A DNA stretch of 64,000 bases from Oribacterium sinus (GTDB lineage: Bacteria; Bacillota; Clostridia; Lachnospirales; Lachnospiraceae): positions 31,790 to 95,789 of the forward strand of contig NZ_JACHHH010000005.1 of the NCBI RefSeq assembly GCF_014202695.1, read 5' to 3'. Positions within the stretch are counted from its first letter, which is position 1. Every line of letters begins with the position of its first letter. The position numbers were made by a program, and so were the translations under genes. Below, piece after piece: positions 19,436 through 28,179 of this stretch. The notes beneath the pieces were generated by a model. The model had not been told where the DNA came from, made no database searches, and worked only from the letters and a program-made list of their open reading frames with translations.

Positions 19436-19930
19436 TTACTCTTCCACTTCACCGATGCTGACGTGGTTTTCAAATCCTGTTTTGGTAAATTTCCTGGTAT
19501 CCAGCTCAGGCATAAGCTCTGTGGTAATAATCTTTACCATCTCTTCAAACTTTGCCAAATCCTCCTTGCTGAAACGCTTCTTACAACGAGCTTCTACAGT
19601 CTTTACATAACTGTAGGAAACATTGTAATAATCCCAAAACTTCTTCGTGGGACGAAGGTGGAACTCTCTTCGATTATTTTCATCCTGAATTTTCTCGATA
19701 TAGCCCTTCTGTACTAAGGCATTTACCTTGTAAGCTGCATTGGGAGCGGAAATTCCCATCATAATGGCAAACTCCTGCACCGTAGGCTCTCCCAGAGCCT
19801 TAATGCACTCAATGCTATAGCTTTCCACAGTGGTCAGACTGGCCTCTCTCTTTTCGAATTTCGCAAACACCTGCATGTAAAAATAAATTCGAAACTTGTT
19901 GTACAACTCAATAATCGATTCACTAAACAT
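19436..19930 (-). CDS. MarR-family transcriptional regulator, possibly of fatty-acid genes
   Basis: A 164-residue winged-helix protein. The helix-turn-helix is around residues 48-75 (PTVQEFAIMMGISAPNAAYKVNALVQKGYIEK), followed by a wing with EKIQDENNRREFHL, and flanking helices for dimerisation. It lies directly beyond the fab cluster, on the same strand. In streptococci a MarR protein, FabT, represses this pathway; a similar role here is inference, since it is the last rather than the first gene and has its own upstream region with a perfect 15-bp palindrome at 19967-19981. A strong ribosome-binding site is lacking (only AGAGAG). Confidence 0.85.
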   Translation of the reverse strand: MFSESIIELYNKFRIYFYMQVFAKFEKREASLTTVESYSIECIKALGEPTVQEFAIMMGISAPNAAYKVNALVQKGYIEKIQDENNRREFHLRPTKKFWDYYNVSYSYVKTVEARCKKRFSKEDLAKFEEMVKIITTELMPELDTRKFTKTGFENHVSIGEVEE

Positions 19931-19966
19931 AGCATTCTCTCTTCTTGAAATAAGTAGACTGTGACT

Positions 19967-19981
19967 TGTTAAACTTTAACA
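19967..19981. promoter_or_regulatory. Palindromic operator candidate upstream of the MarR gene
   Basis: TGTTAAACTTTAACA is a perfect inverted repeat 37 bases before the marR start. It could be the autoregulatory site. It also resembles a Rex-type TTGTTAA...TTAACAA box, but with a 3-base rather than 4-base spacer. I did not find the same sequence near the acpP promoter. Confidence 0.45.
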
Positions 19982-20097
19982 GAAAATCTTGCATTTGCCT
20001 ATAGGGTATAAGGAATTTTTCTATAAAATTTCAAAACTTATTAATAAAATGATTTTATATAAGGGGTTTTAATGGTTCTCTTCTGAACTCCGGTAGT

Positions 20098-20185
20098 GTT
20101 AAAGGATAATAAGCTACGCATTTCTGCGGTACAGCTTTCCTCTTCGGGCACGCTCTCGCTTTCAGCCGGCACTGTGGGAAAACCA
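20098..20185 (+). repeat. Degenerate fragment of the dispersed hairpin element
   Basis: GGGCACGCTCTCGCT matches the left signature of the hairpin elements with one change, next to a GCGGTAC/AGCCGGCAC-like region, but the right signature (GGGCTCAGATTGCC) is missing. It looks like a decayed or truncated copy in the 299-base gap between fabZ and marR; the rest of the gap is AT-rich with no gene. Confidence 0.5.
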
Positions 20186-20229
20186 TATTCACTTTTTACA
20201 ACTTCTTTTCCTCAGTAGTGTATAATGCC

Positions 20230-20658
20230 CTACTGCACTGCGAAAGTCAGCTCCGCCTTCACCACGGTCTTTCCATCCACCTTGGCTTCCGCCTCTCCTA
20301 TGCCAACCGGCCCTTTACGGTTTACCACCCGGCAGCTAAGCTCCAACACGTCCCCGGGACGAACCTGCTGCTTGAACTTGCAATTTTTAATTCCTCCAAA
20401 GAGAGCAATTTTTCCTTTATTTTCCGGAAGAGCCAAAAGAGCAACCGCTCCGGTCTGGGCCAGAGCTTCCACAATCAAAACCCCCGGCATTACCGGATAG
20501 GAAGGAAAATGTCCCTGAAAAAAGGGTTCGTTGATGGTAACGCATTTCTTTGCCACCGCAAATTCTCCCGCTTCGTAGTCTTGAATTTCGTCAATCAGCA
20601 AAAAAGGATAACGGTGGGGAATAATGGCTTTGATTTCTTCAATGTTTAACTTAGGCAT
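20230..20658 (-). CDS. fabZ: 3-hydroxyacyl-ACP dehydratase FabZ
   Basis: A 142-residue hot-dog-fold enzyme that dehydrates beta-hydroxyacyl-ACP. The catalytic His is in IPHRYPFLLIDEI (residues about 12-24), the catalytic Glu in VEALAQTGAVALL (about 64), and the GHFPSYPVMPGVL segment is typical. GAGGAGG precedes the ATG. It is separated from fabF upstream by 292 bases that contain hairpin element C, so it may have reduced or separate expression compared with the rest of the cluster. Confidence 0.95.
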   Translation of the reverse strand: MPKLNIEEIKAIIPHRYPFLLIDEIQDYEAGEFAVAKKCVTINEPFFQGHFPSYPVMPGVLIVEALAQTGAVALLALPENKGKIALFGGIKNCKFKQQVRPGDVLELSCRVVNRKGPVGIGEAEAKVDGKTVVKAELTFAVQ

Positions 20659-20744
20659 ATTGACCTCCTCTAAAAAAATTCCACCGGCAGTTTCCCCGCC
20701 GATGGAGTAGATATTGAAGATGAAACTGATAAAAGAAACTTGGC

Positions 20745-20892
20745 TTTCTTCTGCTGTATAGCTTTGAATTCGGGCACGCTCCCGCTAACTTCGCCCTGCA
20801 ACAGTACTAAGCTTCAAGCTTCGCTACACTCGCTTTCAGCAAGTACCGGCGGGCTCAGATTGCCCGTATTTAAAGCTATACAGCCGAAAAGC
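20745..20892 (+). repeat. Dispersed hairpin element, copy C (between fabF and fabZ)
   Basis: The core from GGGCACGCTCCCGCTAACTTC (about 20774) to GGCGGGCTCAGATTGCCC is nearly the same as copy B. The arms CTGTATAGCTTTGAAT and ATTTAAAGCTATACAG pair. It sits inside the probable fab transcript. Confidence 0.88.
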
Positions 20893-20950
20893 CACTTTAA
20901 GTTATTTTAGCAGTTCCATCTTACTATTGGCTTACTGTATTGTAGGGAAA

Positions 20951-22204
20951 CTACTCTGCTTTTCCGAAAACCAGAGTGGCATTATGACCGCCAAATCCTA
21001 AAGAATTGGAAAGGCTGTAGTGGAGCTCCTGCTTTCTTCCCTGATTTGGTACATAGTCCAGATCCAGCTCCTCATCCTTTACCTGATAATTCATGGTGGC
21101 AGGTACAAAGCTATCCTTCAAAGCCAGCACGGAGAAGATGGCCTCTACTGCTCCCGCCCCTCCCAAAAGGTGTCCGGTCATGGACTTGGTGGAGGATACG
21201 GGGATAGAATAGGCTCTCTCTCCAAAAACCGTCTTTATGGCGGCGGTTTCACCTTTATCATTTAAATTGGTGGAGGTGCCGTGGGCATTGATGTAATCAA
21301 TCTTTTCAGGAGCAAGATTGGCATCTTTTAACGCAAGCTTCATGCAATCCGCTCCCCCTTCTCCGTTTGGTGCAGGGGAGGTAATATGGAAGGCATCACA
21401 GTTGGCACCATAGCCCAGCACTTCTCCGTAAATCTTTGCCCCTCTCTTCAGAGCATGCTCTCTTTCCTCCAGCACCAAAATGCCTGCCCCCTCTCCCATC
21501 ACGAAGCCGGAACGCTCCTTATCGAAGGGGATGGAGCCTCTGCTGACTTCGGAAGCAGGAGAAAGAGCCTTCATACTGGAAAATCCGCCTATTCCCAGTT
21601 CGGAAATGGTGGCCTCGGTTCCTCCGCAAACCATAGCAGTTTCGTAACCGTCTCTGATTCTATGGAAGGCATCTCCGATGGCATTGGAGCCGCCTGCACA
21701 GGCAGTTACCGGGCAAATGCACATTCCCTTTAAATGATGGCGAATGGCAATTTCCGCTGCCGCCATATTGGAAATGGACATAGGGATAAAGAAAGGATTT
21801 ACACGCTCAAAGCCCTTGGAAGCACCACGAGTATGCTCTGCTTCAATGGTTTGCAGGCCGCCGATTCCGCTGGAAACAATACAACCGATTTCTTCCTCAG
21901 GAAGCGTTCCTACAATACCGCTGTCCTGTACCGCCTCTTCTGCTGCCCACATGGCAAACTGGGTAAAGCGGGACATATGCTTTAAATCTCTTTTATCAAA
22001 AACGGTCTCCGGATGAAAATCCTTTACTTCTCCGGCTAAATGAATGCTGAAGTCCTCTGCCGGAAAGGCGGTAATGGGGCCAATGCCCACCTTTCCCTCC
22101 TGAATTCCCTGCCAGCTTTCAGCAACGGAATTTCCGGTGGGGTTCACTGTTCCTAATCCGGTAATTACAACGCGTCTTCTCTCCATAGTATTCTTATTCT
22201 CCAT
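20951..22204 (-). CDS. fabF: Beta-ketoacyl-ACP synthase II (elongation condensing enzyme)
   Basis: A 417-residue thiolase-fold enzyme that extends acyl-ACP with malonyl-ACP. The catalytic triad is visible: Cys in VTACAGGSNAIG (about residue 170), His in INAHGTSTNLND (about 308), His in KSMTGHLLGGAG (about 345). The N-terminal VVITGLGTVNPTG and C-terminal LSNSLGFGGHNATLVF are also typical. The start is uncertain: a TTG at 22210, the ATG at 22204 and an ATG at 22186 (MERRRVV) are all in frame and none has a strong ribosome-binding site. About 110 bases of TCTATA-rich sequence separate it from fabG. Confidence 0.95.
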   Translation of the reverse strand: MENKNTMERRRVVITGLGTVNPTGNSVAESWQGIQEGKVGIGPITAFPAEDFSIHLAGEVKDFHPETVFDKRDLKHMSRFTQFAMWAAEEAVQDSGIVGTLPEEEIGCIVSSGIGGLQTIEAEHTRGASKGFERVNPFFIPMSISNMAAAEIAIRHHLKGMCICPVTACAGGSNAIGDAFHRIRDGYETAMVCGGTEATISELGIGGFSSMKALSPASEVSRGSIPFDKERSGFVMGEGAGILVLEEREHALKRGAKIYGEVLGYGANCDAFHITSPAPNGEGGADCMKLALKDANLAPEKIDYINAHGTSTNLNDKGETAAIKTVFGERAYSIPVSSTKSMTGHLLGGAGAVEAIFSVLALKDSFVPATMNYQVKDEELDLDYVPNQGRKQELHYSLSNSLGFGGHNATLVFGKAE

Positions 22205-22214
22205 TTCCAATCAA

Positions 22215-22322
22215 GATTGCACTCTGTTTTTACAAACTCTATTGTCGCTCTACATTGCCACTCTATAGTTTCTTTCTATATCGTAACTTTATATAGCTTC
22301 ATTCTATATTTTCGCTCTACAT
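22215..22322. repeat. Degenerate TCTATAT/GCTCTACAT repeats between fabG and fabF
   Basis: Imperfect reiterations such as TCGCTCTACATTGCC and TTCGCTCTACATGCC fill most of the short gap. A related stretch, ATTTCGCTCTATATGC, is found after csrA at about 3240-3256. They are low-complexity and no function can be assigned. Confidence 0.45.
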
Positions 22323-23063
22323 GCCCATTCCGCCGTCCACCAGTAAAGTTTCTCCTGTAATATAGCGGGACTCTCTTTTCGCGAAAAAGGCCACAGCATT
22401 TGCCACATCTTCTCCGGTACCAAAGGTTTTCATAGGAATATTCCGTAGCATCTCTTCCTTTACCGCCTCCGGCAGTCCTGCAGTCATTTTCGTATCAATA
22501 AAGCCGGGACAAACTACATTTACCGTTACATTTCGTCCTGCCAGCTCCTGGGCCAGACACTTGGACATGCCGATAAGTCCAGCCTTGGAAGCCGCATAAT
22601 TGCTCTGTCCCACATTTCCGTGAACCCCCACAATGCTGGAAATCTGAATAATCCTGCCGTAACGCTTTTTCATCATCAGCTTCCCTACCGCTTTGGAAAA
22701 TAAGAAGGCTCCCCGAAGGTTTGCATCCAGTACTTCATCAAAGTCTTCCGAAGACATTTTTAGAAAAAGATTGTCTCTTGTGATGCCGGCATTGTTCACT
22801 AAAACTTCAATTTCGGAAAAACGGACAACGGCCTCCGCCACAATTCTTTCCACATCCTCTTCCTTTTTTATATCACCCTGGCAAAGGAGGGTTTCTACGG
22901 AAGGATAAGCCTTATGAATTTCTTCCTCTACAGCCCTGGCTGCCGCTTCATTTCCGGCGTAGTGAAGCACCACATTTCTTCCCTCCGCCGCCATTTTCAA
23001 GGCAATAGCACTGCCGATGCCTCCGCTGGCACCTGTAACCAGACAAGTCTCTCTTTCCGCCAT
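22317..23063 (-). CDS. fabG: 3-oxoacyl-ACP reductase FabG
   Basis: A 248-residue short-chain dehydrogenase that reduces beta-ketoacyl-ACP with NADPH. The cofactor loop is TGASGGIGSAIA (residues about 8-19), NNAG is at about 90, and the catalytic Ser-Tyr-Lys lies in QISSIVGVHGNVGQSNYAASKAG (about 140-162). AAGGAAGG precedes the ATG. Its place between fabD and fabF is the standard cluster order. Confidence 0.95.
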   Translation of the reverse strand: MAERETCLVTGASGGIGSAIALKMAAEGRNVVLHYAGNEAAARAVEEEIHKAYPSVETLLCQGDIKKEEDVERIVAEAVVRFSEIEVLVNNAGITRDNLFLKMSSEDFDEVLDANLRGAFLFSKAVGKLMMKKRYGRIIQISSIVGVHGNVGQSNYAASKAGLIGMSKCLAQELAGRNVTVNVVCPGFIDTKMTAGLPEAVKEEMLRNIPMKTFGTGEDVANAVAFFAKRESRYITGETLLVDGGMGM

Positions 23064-23181
23064 CTTCCTTCCTTTCTATCCATTACGCCTTGTACGTTCA
23101 AAGGATAGTCCTTTCTATTGTTCCCTCTTTACGCTTGTTGAAAGGCTTATCCCTTTTTTCCTTGCTTTCCTAAGCCGGAAT

Positions 23182-24120
23182 CTAAGCTTTTTTACTCTCT
23201 AAAAATGCTTCCAGCTCTTCTTTATTTTCCAAGCTTGCCACTTCAAAATCTTCGATGCCCATATCCTTGGCCGTCTTCTTTAAGAAACCGGAAATAGTCT
23301 TTCCCGGACCGATTTCTACAAAGTTTCTCACCCCAAGCTCCAGAAGTCTCCTAAGATCCTCTTCCATACGCACCGGCTTTTGTACCTGTTCCACCAAAAG
23401 CTCCGGAACACTTGGGTCTCCTTCCTGTCTTTCTCTTCCTAAGAAGTTGTGAAGCACAGGGCAAGTTCCCTCTTGGAAGCTAATATCTTTAAAATACTCC
23501 CGCAGTGCTTCTCCCGCACTTTTCATAAAAGAGGTATGGAAGGGGCCGGAAACCTTTAAAGGAATCGCCTTCTTTGCCCCCGCTTCCAACGCTAAGGCGG
23601 AGGCCTCTTCCACAGCCTTCTTTTCTCCGCCGATAACGATTTGCCCCGGGCAATTTAGGTTACAAAGGCTCACAGCGCCTCCCACTTCCTTACAAACCTT
23701 GTCCAAAGCTTCCTCAGACATCCCAAGGATTGCCGCCATGGAGGATTCGATTCCCTTGGAGGCCTCTTCCATTTTCTTACCACGGAAAGCTACCATTTCC
23801 ACCGCTGTTTTTGCGGAAAATACGGAAGCCGCCTCCAGTGCGGAGTATTCTCCCAAGGAAAGGCCCAGCGCATAGTCCGGCTTGATTCCGTTTTCCCGTA
23901 AAACCGCAGTCATACCGCAGGCAAATGCCACAAGAGCCGGCTGGGTATATCGGGTCTCATTGATTTTCCCTTCAGGATCCTCGAAGGAGAGCGTCTTTAG
24001 ATCAAAGTCCAGCTCTGCCTCGTCATAGGCCTTTCGAAAGGCGGGGAAGGCCTCATATAAGTCCTTGCCCATTCCCTTAACCTGACTTCCCTGTCCTGCA
24101 TATAAAAATGCTGTCTTCAT
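23182..24120 (-). CDS. fabD: Malonyl-CoA:ACP transacylase
   Basis: A 312-residue enzyme that loads malonate onto ACP. It shows FLYAGQGSQVKGMGKDLYE at the start, the nucleophile motif GLSLGEYSAL (Ser about residue 92), the Arg in VAFRGKKME and the His in SGPFHTSFM (about 200). GGAGG precedes the ATG, which is only 9 bases after the fabK stop. The two are therefore almost certainly translated from one message. Confidence 0.95.
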   Translation of the reverse strand: MKTAFLYAGQGSQVKGMGKDLYEAFPAFRKAYDEAELDFDLKTLSFEDPEGKINETRYTQPALVAFACGMTAVLRENGIKPDYALGLSLGEYSALEAASVFSAKTAVEMVAFRGKKMEEASKGIESSMAAILGMSEEALDKVCKEVGGAVSLCNLNCPGQIVIGGEKKAVEEASALALEAGAKKAIPLKVSGPFHTSFMKSAGEALREYFKDISFQEGTCPVLHNFLGRERQEGDPSVPELLVEQVQKPVRMEEDLRRLLELGVRNFVEIGPGKTISGFLKKTAKDMGIEDFEVASLENKEELEAFLESKKA

Positions 24121-24129
24121 CTTTCCTCC

Positions 24130-25047
24130 TTATGAAATCCCGGGAATTCCCCGGCAAATATCCGCCAAAATCTCCGCCACCGGACGAATCTTTGTGACCT
24201 GTCCGCAGGTCTGTCCTGCCATGAGGGAACCGGTTTTGATATCTCCGTCAAAAACCGCCCTGCGAAGGGAGCCAAGAGTAAACTTTTCCAGTTCCATCTT
24301 ATCAGCCCCTGCCTTTTCCTGGCTTAAGTACTCTCTACTCATTTGGTTCTTCAGTACCCGCACCGGTACACCGGCAATTCTTCCGGTGACAATGGTGTCG
24401 GAGCCGGAGGCCTTCAATACCGCCTCCTTATAATTTTCATGGATGGGACATTCCTCCGCCGCCAAAAGAGCCGTACCAATCTGGGCACCGCAGGCTCCTA
24501 AGGTAAGCACGGCCTGCATTTGCCGATTGTCTGCAACACCGCCTGCTGCAATCACCGGAATGGAAATCGCATCCACCGTCTGAGGCACCAAGGTCATAGT
24601 GGTCATTTCTCCGATATGGCCTCCGGACTCACAGCCCTCCGCAATCACCGCATCCGCTCCCAGCTTTTCCAGTCTTTTCGCCAAGATGGGAGCCGGCACC
24701 ACAGGAATCACCTTGATTCCCGCCGCCTTAAAGGCTTCCATGTAAATGCCGGGATTTCCGGCTCCGGTGGTTACCACAGGCACCTTTTCCTCAATGCAGA
24801 TTTCCACCATCTTATCGGTTTCCGGATTCATCAACATGAGATTCACCCCAAAGGGCTTATCGGTTCTTTCCCGAAGGATGTGGATTTCCTTACGAAGCCC
24901 CTCCGCCTCTCGAATGCCTCCTGTGCCAATCAAGCCCAAGGCTCCCGCGTCAGAACAAGCCGCCGCAAAGGCTCCCGTGGCAATATTGGCCATTCCTCCC
25001 TGAATAATGGGGTAACGAATTCCTAACATCTCCTGTAATCCGGTCAT
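24130..25047 (-). CDS. fabK: Enoyl-ACP reductase II (FMN-dependent)
   Basis: A 305-residue TIM-barrel flavoprotein of the nitronate monooxygenase/FabK family. The start LGIRYPIIQGGMANIATG, the phosphate-binding GCESGGHIGEMTTM and the AAGGVADNRQM segment are characteristic. Within a fab cluster this is the enoyl reductase, replacing FabI. No fabI is in the window. A strong AAGGAG precedes the ATG. FabK enzymes are known to be insensitive to triclosan, an established family property. Confidence 0.94.
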   Translation of the reverse strand: MTGLQEMLGIRYPIIQGGMANIATGAFAAACSDAGALGLIGTGGIREAEGLRKEIHILRERTDKPFGVNLMLMNPETDKMVEICIEEKVPVVTTGAGNPGIYMEAFKAAGIKVIPVVPAPILAKRLEKLGADAVIAEGCESGGHIGEMTTMTLVPQTVDAISIPVIAAGGVADNRQMQAVLTLGACGAQIGTALLAAEECPIHENYKEAVLKASGSDTIVTGRIAGVPVRVLKNQMSREYLSQEKAGADKMELEKFTLGSLRRAVFDGDIKTGSLMAGQTCGQVTKIRPVAEILADICRGIPGIS

Positions 25048-25075
25048 AATCTCTCCTTAATTTCCTTTACTTTCT

Positions 25076-26104
25076 CTACGCTTTTTCGTACTGAATTTCT
25101 GCTGAGGCATAGGTCAGTCCCGAGCCGAAGCCCACCAAAACCAGCTTGTCTCCGGAATGTAAAAGGCCCTTTTCCTGCATATCCTTTAAAGCCATGGGGA
25201 TGGAGGCTCCGGAGGTATTTCCGAAATACTCCATATTTTCAAAAAACTTCTTAGGATCCGCCTTCATGTGTCGTACCACATTTCGAATGATTCTGGAATT
25301 GGCCTGATGGCAAACCACATGCTGCACGGTTTCCAAGCTGTCTCCGGTCTTTTCCAAGACCTTCTCAATGCAATGAGGAACGATGTCAATGGCAAAGAGG
25401 AAAACGCCCTTTCCATCCATTACCAGGTGATCCAGCTTTTCATGCTTTCCGGCACTGACTCCCTCTCCCTGTTTCTCCGGATTCTCCGTGCCATCCTCAT
25501 AGAAGCCGTCAAAGGCTCCGGTGTAAATGCCGGGAGCCATAATGGAATAATCCCCCTTAGAGCCCAAGTAGGAAGCGTAGAGAGTCTTGGCATCTCTTTT
25601 TACCACAGCAGCTCCTGCTCCGTCTCCGAAAATGACGGAGGTGGTTCTATCCTCTATTTTCAGTAGTCGGGAAAGCTGTTCCGTTCCTACCACCAGGGCA
25701 TAGTCCTTATTGGTGGAAAGTAAAAGCCCCCTGGCCACCTCCAGCCCGTAAACAAAACCGCTACAGGCCGCATTCAAATCCAATACGGGAACATCTTCTT
25801 TCGTGCCCAATTCCCTTGCCACGATGGCTGCAAGGCTCGGGGTAGAGAAATCCGGAGACATGGTAGCCACCACAATCACCCCGATGTCTTCTCCCTTTAG
25901 TCCCGCATCTTCTACAGCCTCCTTAGCCGCTTTAACCGCTAATGTTCCCGCACTCTCATCCTTTTCACAAAAACGTCTTTCATGAATGCCTGTTCTGGGA
26001 AAAATCCATTCGTCACTGGTATCCACCAGCTTCGCCAGGTCATCATTGTGTACCCTCTTGCTTGGGATAGCCGATCCAAGGCCAAGTATCTTTAGTCCTT
26101 CCAT
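25076..26104 (-). CDS. fabH: Beta-ketoacyl-ACP synthase III (initiation)
   Basis: A 342-residue enzyme that condenses acetyl-CoA with malonyl-ACP to start fatty-acid synthesis. The Cys is in NAACSGFVYGLE (about residue 117), the His in VVCHQANSRI (about 262) and the Asn in YFGNTSGASIP (about 292). The frame is open to 26161, overlapping accA, but the ATGs at 26107/26104 follow AAGAGG and match family starts (MEGLKILGLGSAIP). It begins only 14 bases after accA. Confidence 0.95.
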   Translation of the reverse strand: MEGLKILGLGSAIPSKRVHNDDLAKLVDTSDEWIFPRTGIHERRFCEKDESAGTLAVKAAKEAVEDAGLKGEDIGVIVVATMSPDFSTPSLAAIVARELGTKEDVPVLDLNAACSGFVYGLEVARGLLLSTNKDYALVVGTEQLSRLLKIEDRTTSVIFGDGAGAAVVKRDAKTLYASYLGSKGDYSIMAPGIYTGAFDGFYEDGTENPEKQGEGVSAGKHEKLDHLVMDGKGVFLFAIDIVPHCIEKVLEKTGDSLETVQHVVCHQANSRIIRNVVRHMKADPKKFFENMEYFGNTSGASIPMALKDMQEKGLLHSGDKLVLVGFGSGLTYASAEIQYEKA

Positions 26105-26117
26105 CATTCCTCTTTTC

Positions 26118-27032
26118 CTAAATGTTTCTGAACTTAGAGAGTCTGTCCTTACGGATTTCATGACGACTCATACCATCGTAGTATGCTAAAGTCTTCTCCA
26201 AGACTTGATCCAATGCCTTGTAAAGACTTTCCGGGTCATCCTGGGCGCCTCCCAAGGACTCCGGCACAACCTCATCCGCCACATTGGCTTCCTTTAAATC
26301 CTTTGCGGTAAGCTTCATCACCTTTGCCGCTTCAGCCGCACGGGAGCTGTCCTTCCATAAAATGGTAGCAAAGCCCTCCGGACTGAGAACGGAGTAAATG
26401 GCATTTTCCAGCATCAAAATCTTATTGGCTACGCAGATTCCCAAAGCACCGCCGGAGCTTCCTTCTCCCGTAACCACCGCAATCACCGGCACATGGAGTG
26501 AACTCATAAAGGCAAGGTTTTTCGCAATGGCCTCCCCCTGTCCGTGCTGCTCCGCCTCCAGACCGGGATAAGCTCCCGGAGTGTCTACGAAGGTGATAAT
26601 CGGTCTGTCAAACTTCTCCGCCTGCTCCATGATTCTTTTTGCCTTACGATAGCCCTCCGGACAGGTCATTCCGAAGTTGCAGGAAAGATTTTCTTCCACC
26701 GTTCTTCCCTTTCTGTGACCTAATACCGTTACCGGACGTCCGTGAAAACGGGCAATTCCTCCGTATATAGAGCGGTCCTCATCATAAAGATGGTCTCCCT
26801 TTTGCTCGAAAAAGTCTGTAAAAAGGGCGGAAACGAAGTCCTCCACATGGGGGCGTCTAGGGTGTCTTGCCAAGAATACCCGATCTCCCGGCTCCAAATC
26901 CTTACAGCTGTCTAAAAGCTTCTTCTTTTCCTCTTGTAAAACTTTGATTTCCTCGGTTTTTTCTTCTTCCGCAAGAAGAGCCTGAATTTTCTCTTCTAAG
27001 GCGTCTGTTTTTTCCAATACTTCCTTAATCAT
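26118..27032 (-). CDS. accA: Acetyl-CoA carboxylase carboxyltransferase subunit alpha
   Basis: A 304-residue crotonase-fold subunit that, with AccD, transfers the carboxyl group from carboxybiotin to acetyl-CoA. Seen are the N-terminal coiled helix (VLEKTDALEEKIQALL), RHPRRPHVEDF, GHRKGRTVEENLSCNFGM, FVDTPGAYPGLEAEQHGQ, the GEGSSGGALGI oxyanion region and SVLSPEGFATILWKD. AAGGAGG precedes the ATG. It follows accD with a gap of about 170 bases that holds no gene. The biotin carrier (accB) and biotin carboxylase (accC) are not present nearby. Confidence 0.95.
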   Translation of the reverse strand: MIKEVLEKTDALEEKIQALLAEEEKTEEIKVLQEEKKKLLDSCKDLEPGDRVFLARHPRRPHVEDFVSALFTDFFEQKGDHLYDEDRSIYGGIARFHGRPVTVLGHRKGRTVEENLSCNFGMTCPEGYRKAKRIMEQAEKFDRPIITFVDTPGAYPGLEAEQHGQGEAIAKNLAFMSSLHVPVIAVVTGEGSSGGALGICVANKILMLENAIYSVLSPEGFATILWKDSSRAAEAAKVMKLTAKDLKEANVADEVVPESLGGAQDDPESLYKALDQVLEKTLAYYDGMSRHEIRKDRLSKFRNI

Positions 27033-27201
27033 CTATATTCCTCCTTGATTCCCGATTCCGACAATGTCATTTTCAATCCTGGTTTTTCCGGCATGAAGGA
27101 TTTCCATCCTACTTTTGTCCCTTTTGAACTTTTTTCAGCCGGCCTCTTCCAAACTGAGGCTTCCCGTTCCTGCAGTAGGGAAAATTTGTCCATAAACTGT
27201 C

Positions 27202-28077
27202 TTAAGCCTTCTGATGTAATTTCAAAAGCTGAATCAAGGTTTCTCTCATATCTTTTCTCTCCACAATCTTGTCTACGAAGCCGTGGCTTTCCAGATATTC
27301 ACTCTTCTGGAAGCCCTTGGGGAGCTTACTGTTAATGGTCTGCTCAATAACTCTGGGGCCGGCAAAACCGATGAGCGCTCCCGGCTCTGCCAGGGTAATA
27401 TCTCCTAATGTGGCAAAGCTTGCAGTTACTCCTCCTGTGGTGGGGTGAGTTAAATAGCTGATAAAAAGTCCCCCGTGCTCGGAGAAAAGCTCCACTGCCG
27501 CAGAGGTCTTTGCCATTTGCATAAGGCTGTAGATTCCCTCCTGCATTCTGGCTCCTCCTGAAGCGGAGAAAATAATCAAGGGGCATTGCTCCTTATCCGC
27601 CACTTCAATTCCTCTGGTTACCTTTTCTCCCACGGCCTGAGACATGGAACCCATAAAGAAGCGACTGTCCAGTACCAATACCACCACAGGAATTCCTCCA
27701 ATTTTCCCCTTGGAAGAAACCACCGCCTCTTTCAGGCCGGTTTTTTTCGCCTGGCTTTCCGCCTTCTCTCTATACTCCGGGAAGTCCAAAGGATCCTTTA
27801 CCGCCATATCCTGATCCAGCTCCTGGAAGGTTCCCGGATCATAAAGCATTTTCAAGCGATAATAGGCTCCGATAGGACTATAAGAACCGCAATGAGGGCA
27901 AATATAGTAATTTTCTTCCCAACGGGAATGAAGTGCTCTTCTTCCGCATTTTCTACAGCTGATAAAGGTTGCAGGCACCTTTAATGGGGCAGCTCCGCTC
28001 ATGGTATCTTTATTGGCTTTTTGCCGTAAGTCCCTGTCTTTCACCAGCTCTACCAGACTTTGAATGGGTGATTTCAT
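27202..28077 (-). CDS. accD: Acetyl-CoA carboxylase carboxyltransferase subunit beta
   Basis: A 291-residue subunit. The N-terminal zinc ribbon CRKC...CPHC (about residues 40-62) and the carboxyltransferase core with SASGGARMQEGIYSLMQM, YLTHPTTGGVTASFA and GFAGPRVIEQTI identify AccD. The start MKSPIQSLVELV at 28077 has AGGAGG six bases before it; the open frame to 28116 lacks support. It forms the AccA2D2 carboxyltransferase complex with the next gene. Confidence 0.95.
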   Translation of the reverse strand: MKSPIQSLVELVKDRDLRQKANKDTMSGAAPLKVPATFISCRKCGRRALHSRWEENYYICPHCGSYSPIGAYYRLKMLYDPGTFQELDQDMAVKDPLDFPEYREKAESQAKKTGLKEAVVSSKGKIGGIPVVVLVLDSRFFMGSMSQAVGEKVTRGIEVADKEQCPLIIFSASGGARMQEGIYSLMQMAKTSAAVELFSEHGGLFISYLTHPTTGGVTASFATLGDITLAEPGALIGFAGPRVIEQTINSKLPKGFQKSEYLESHGFVDKIVERKDMRETLIQLLKLHQKA

Positions 28078-28179
28078 ATTTCCTCCTATGGTTCTTGACC
28101 TTTCCTTTAGAAACAATTCTTTTCTTTGAGAAAAGCGTCCCTAAGGACGCCTGTTTTCTGTCTTTCTATCTTGATAAAT

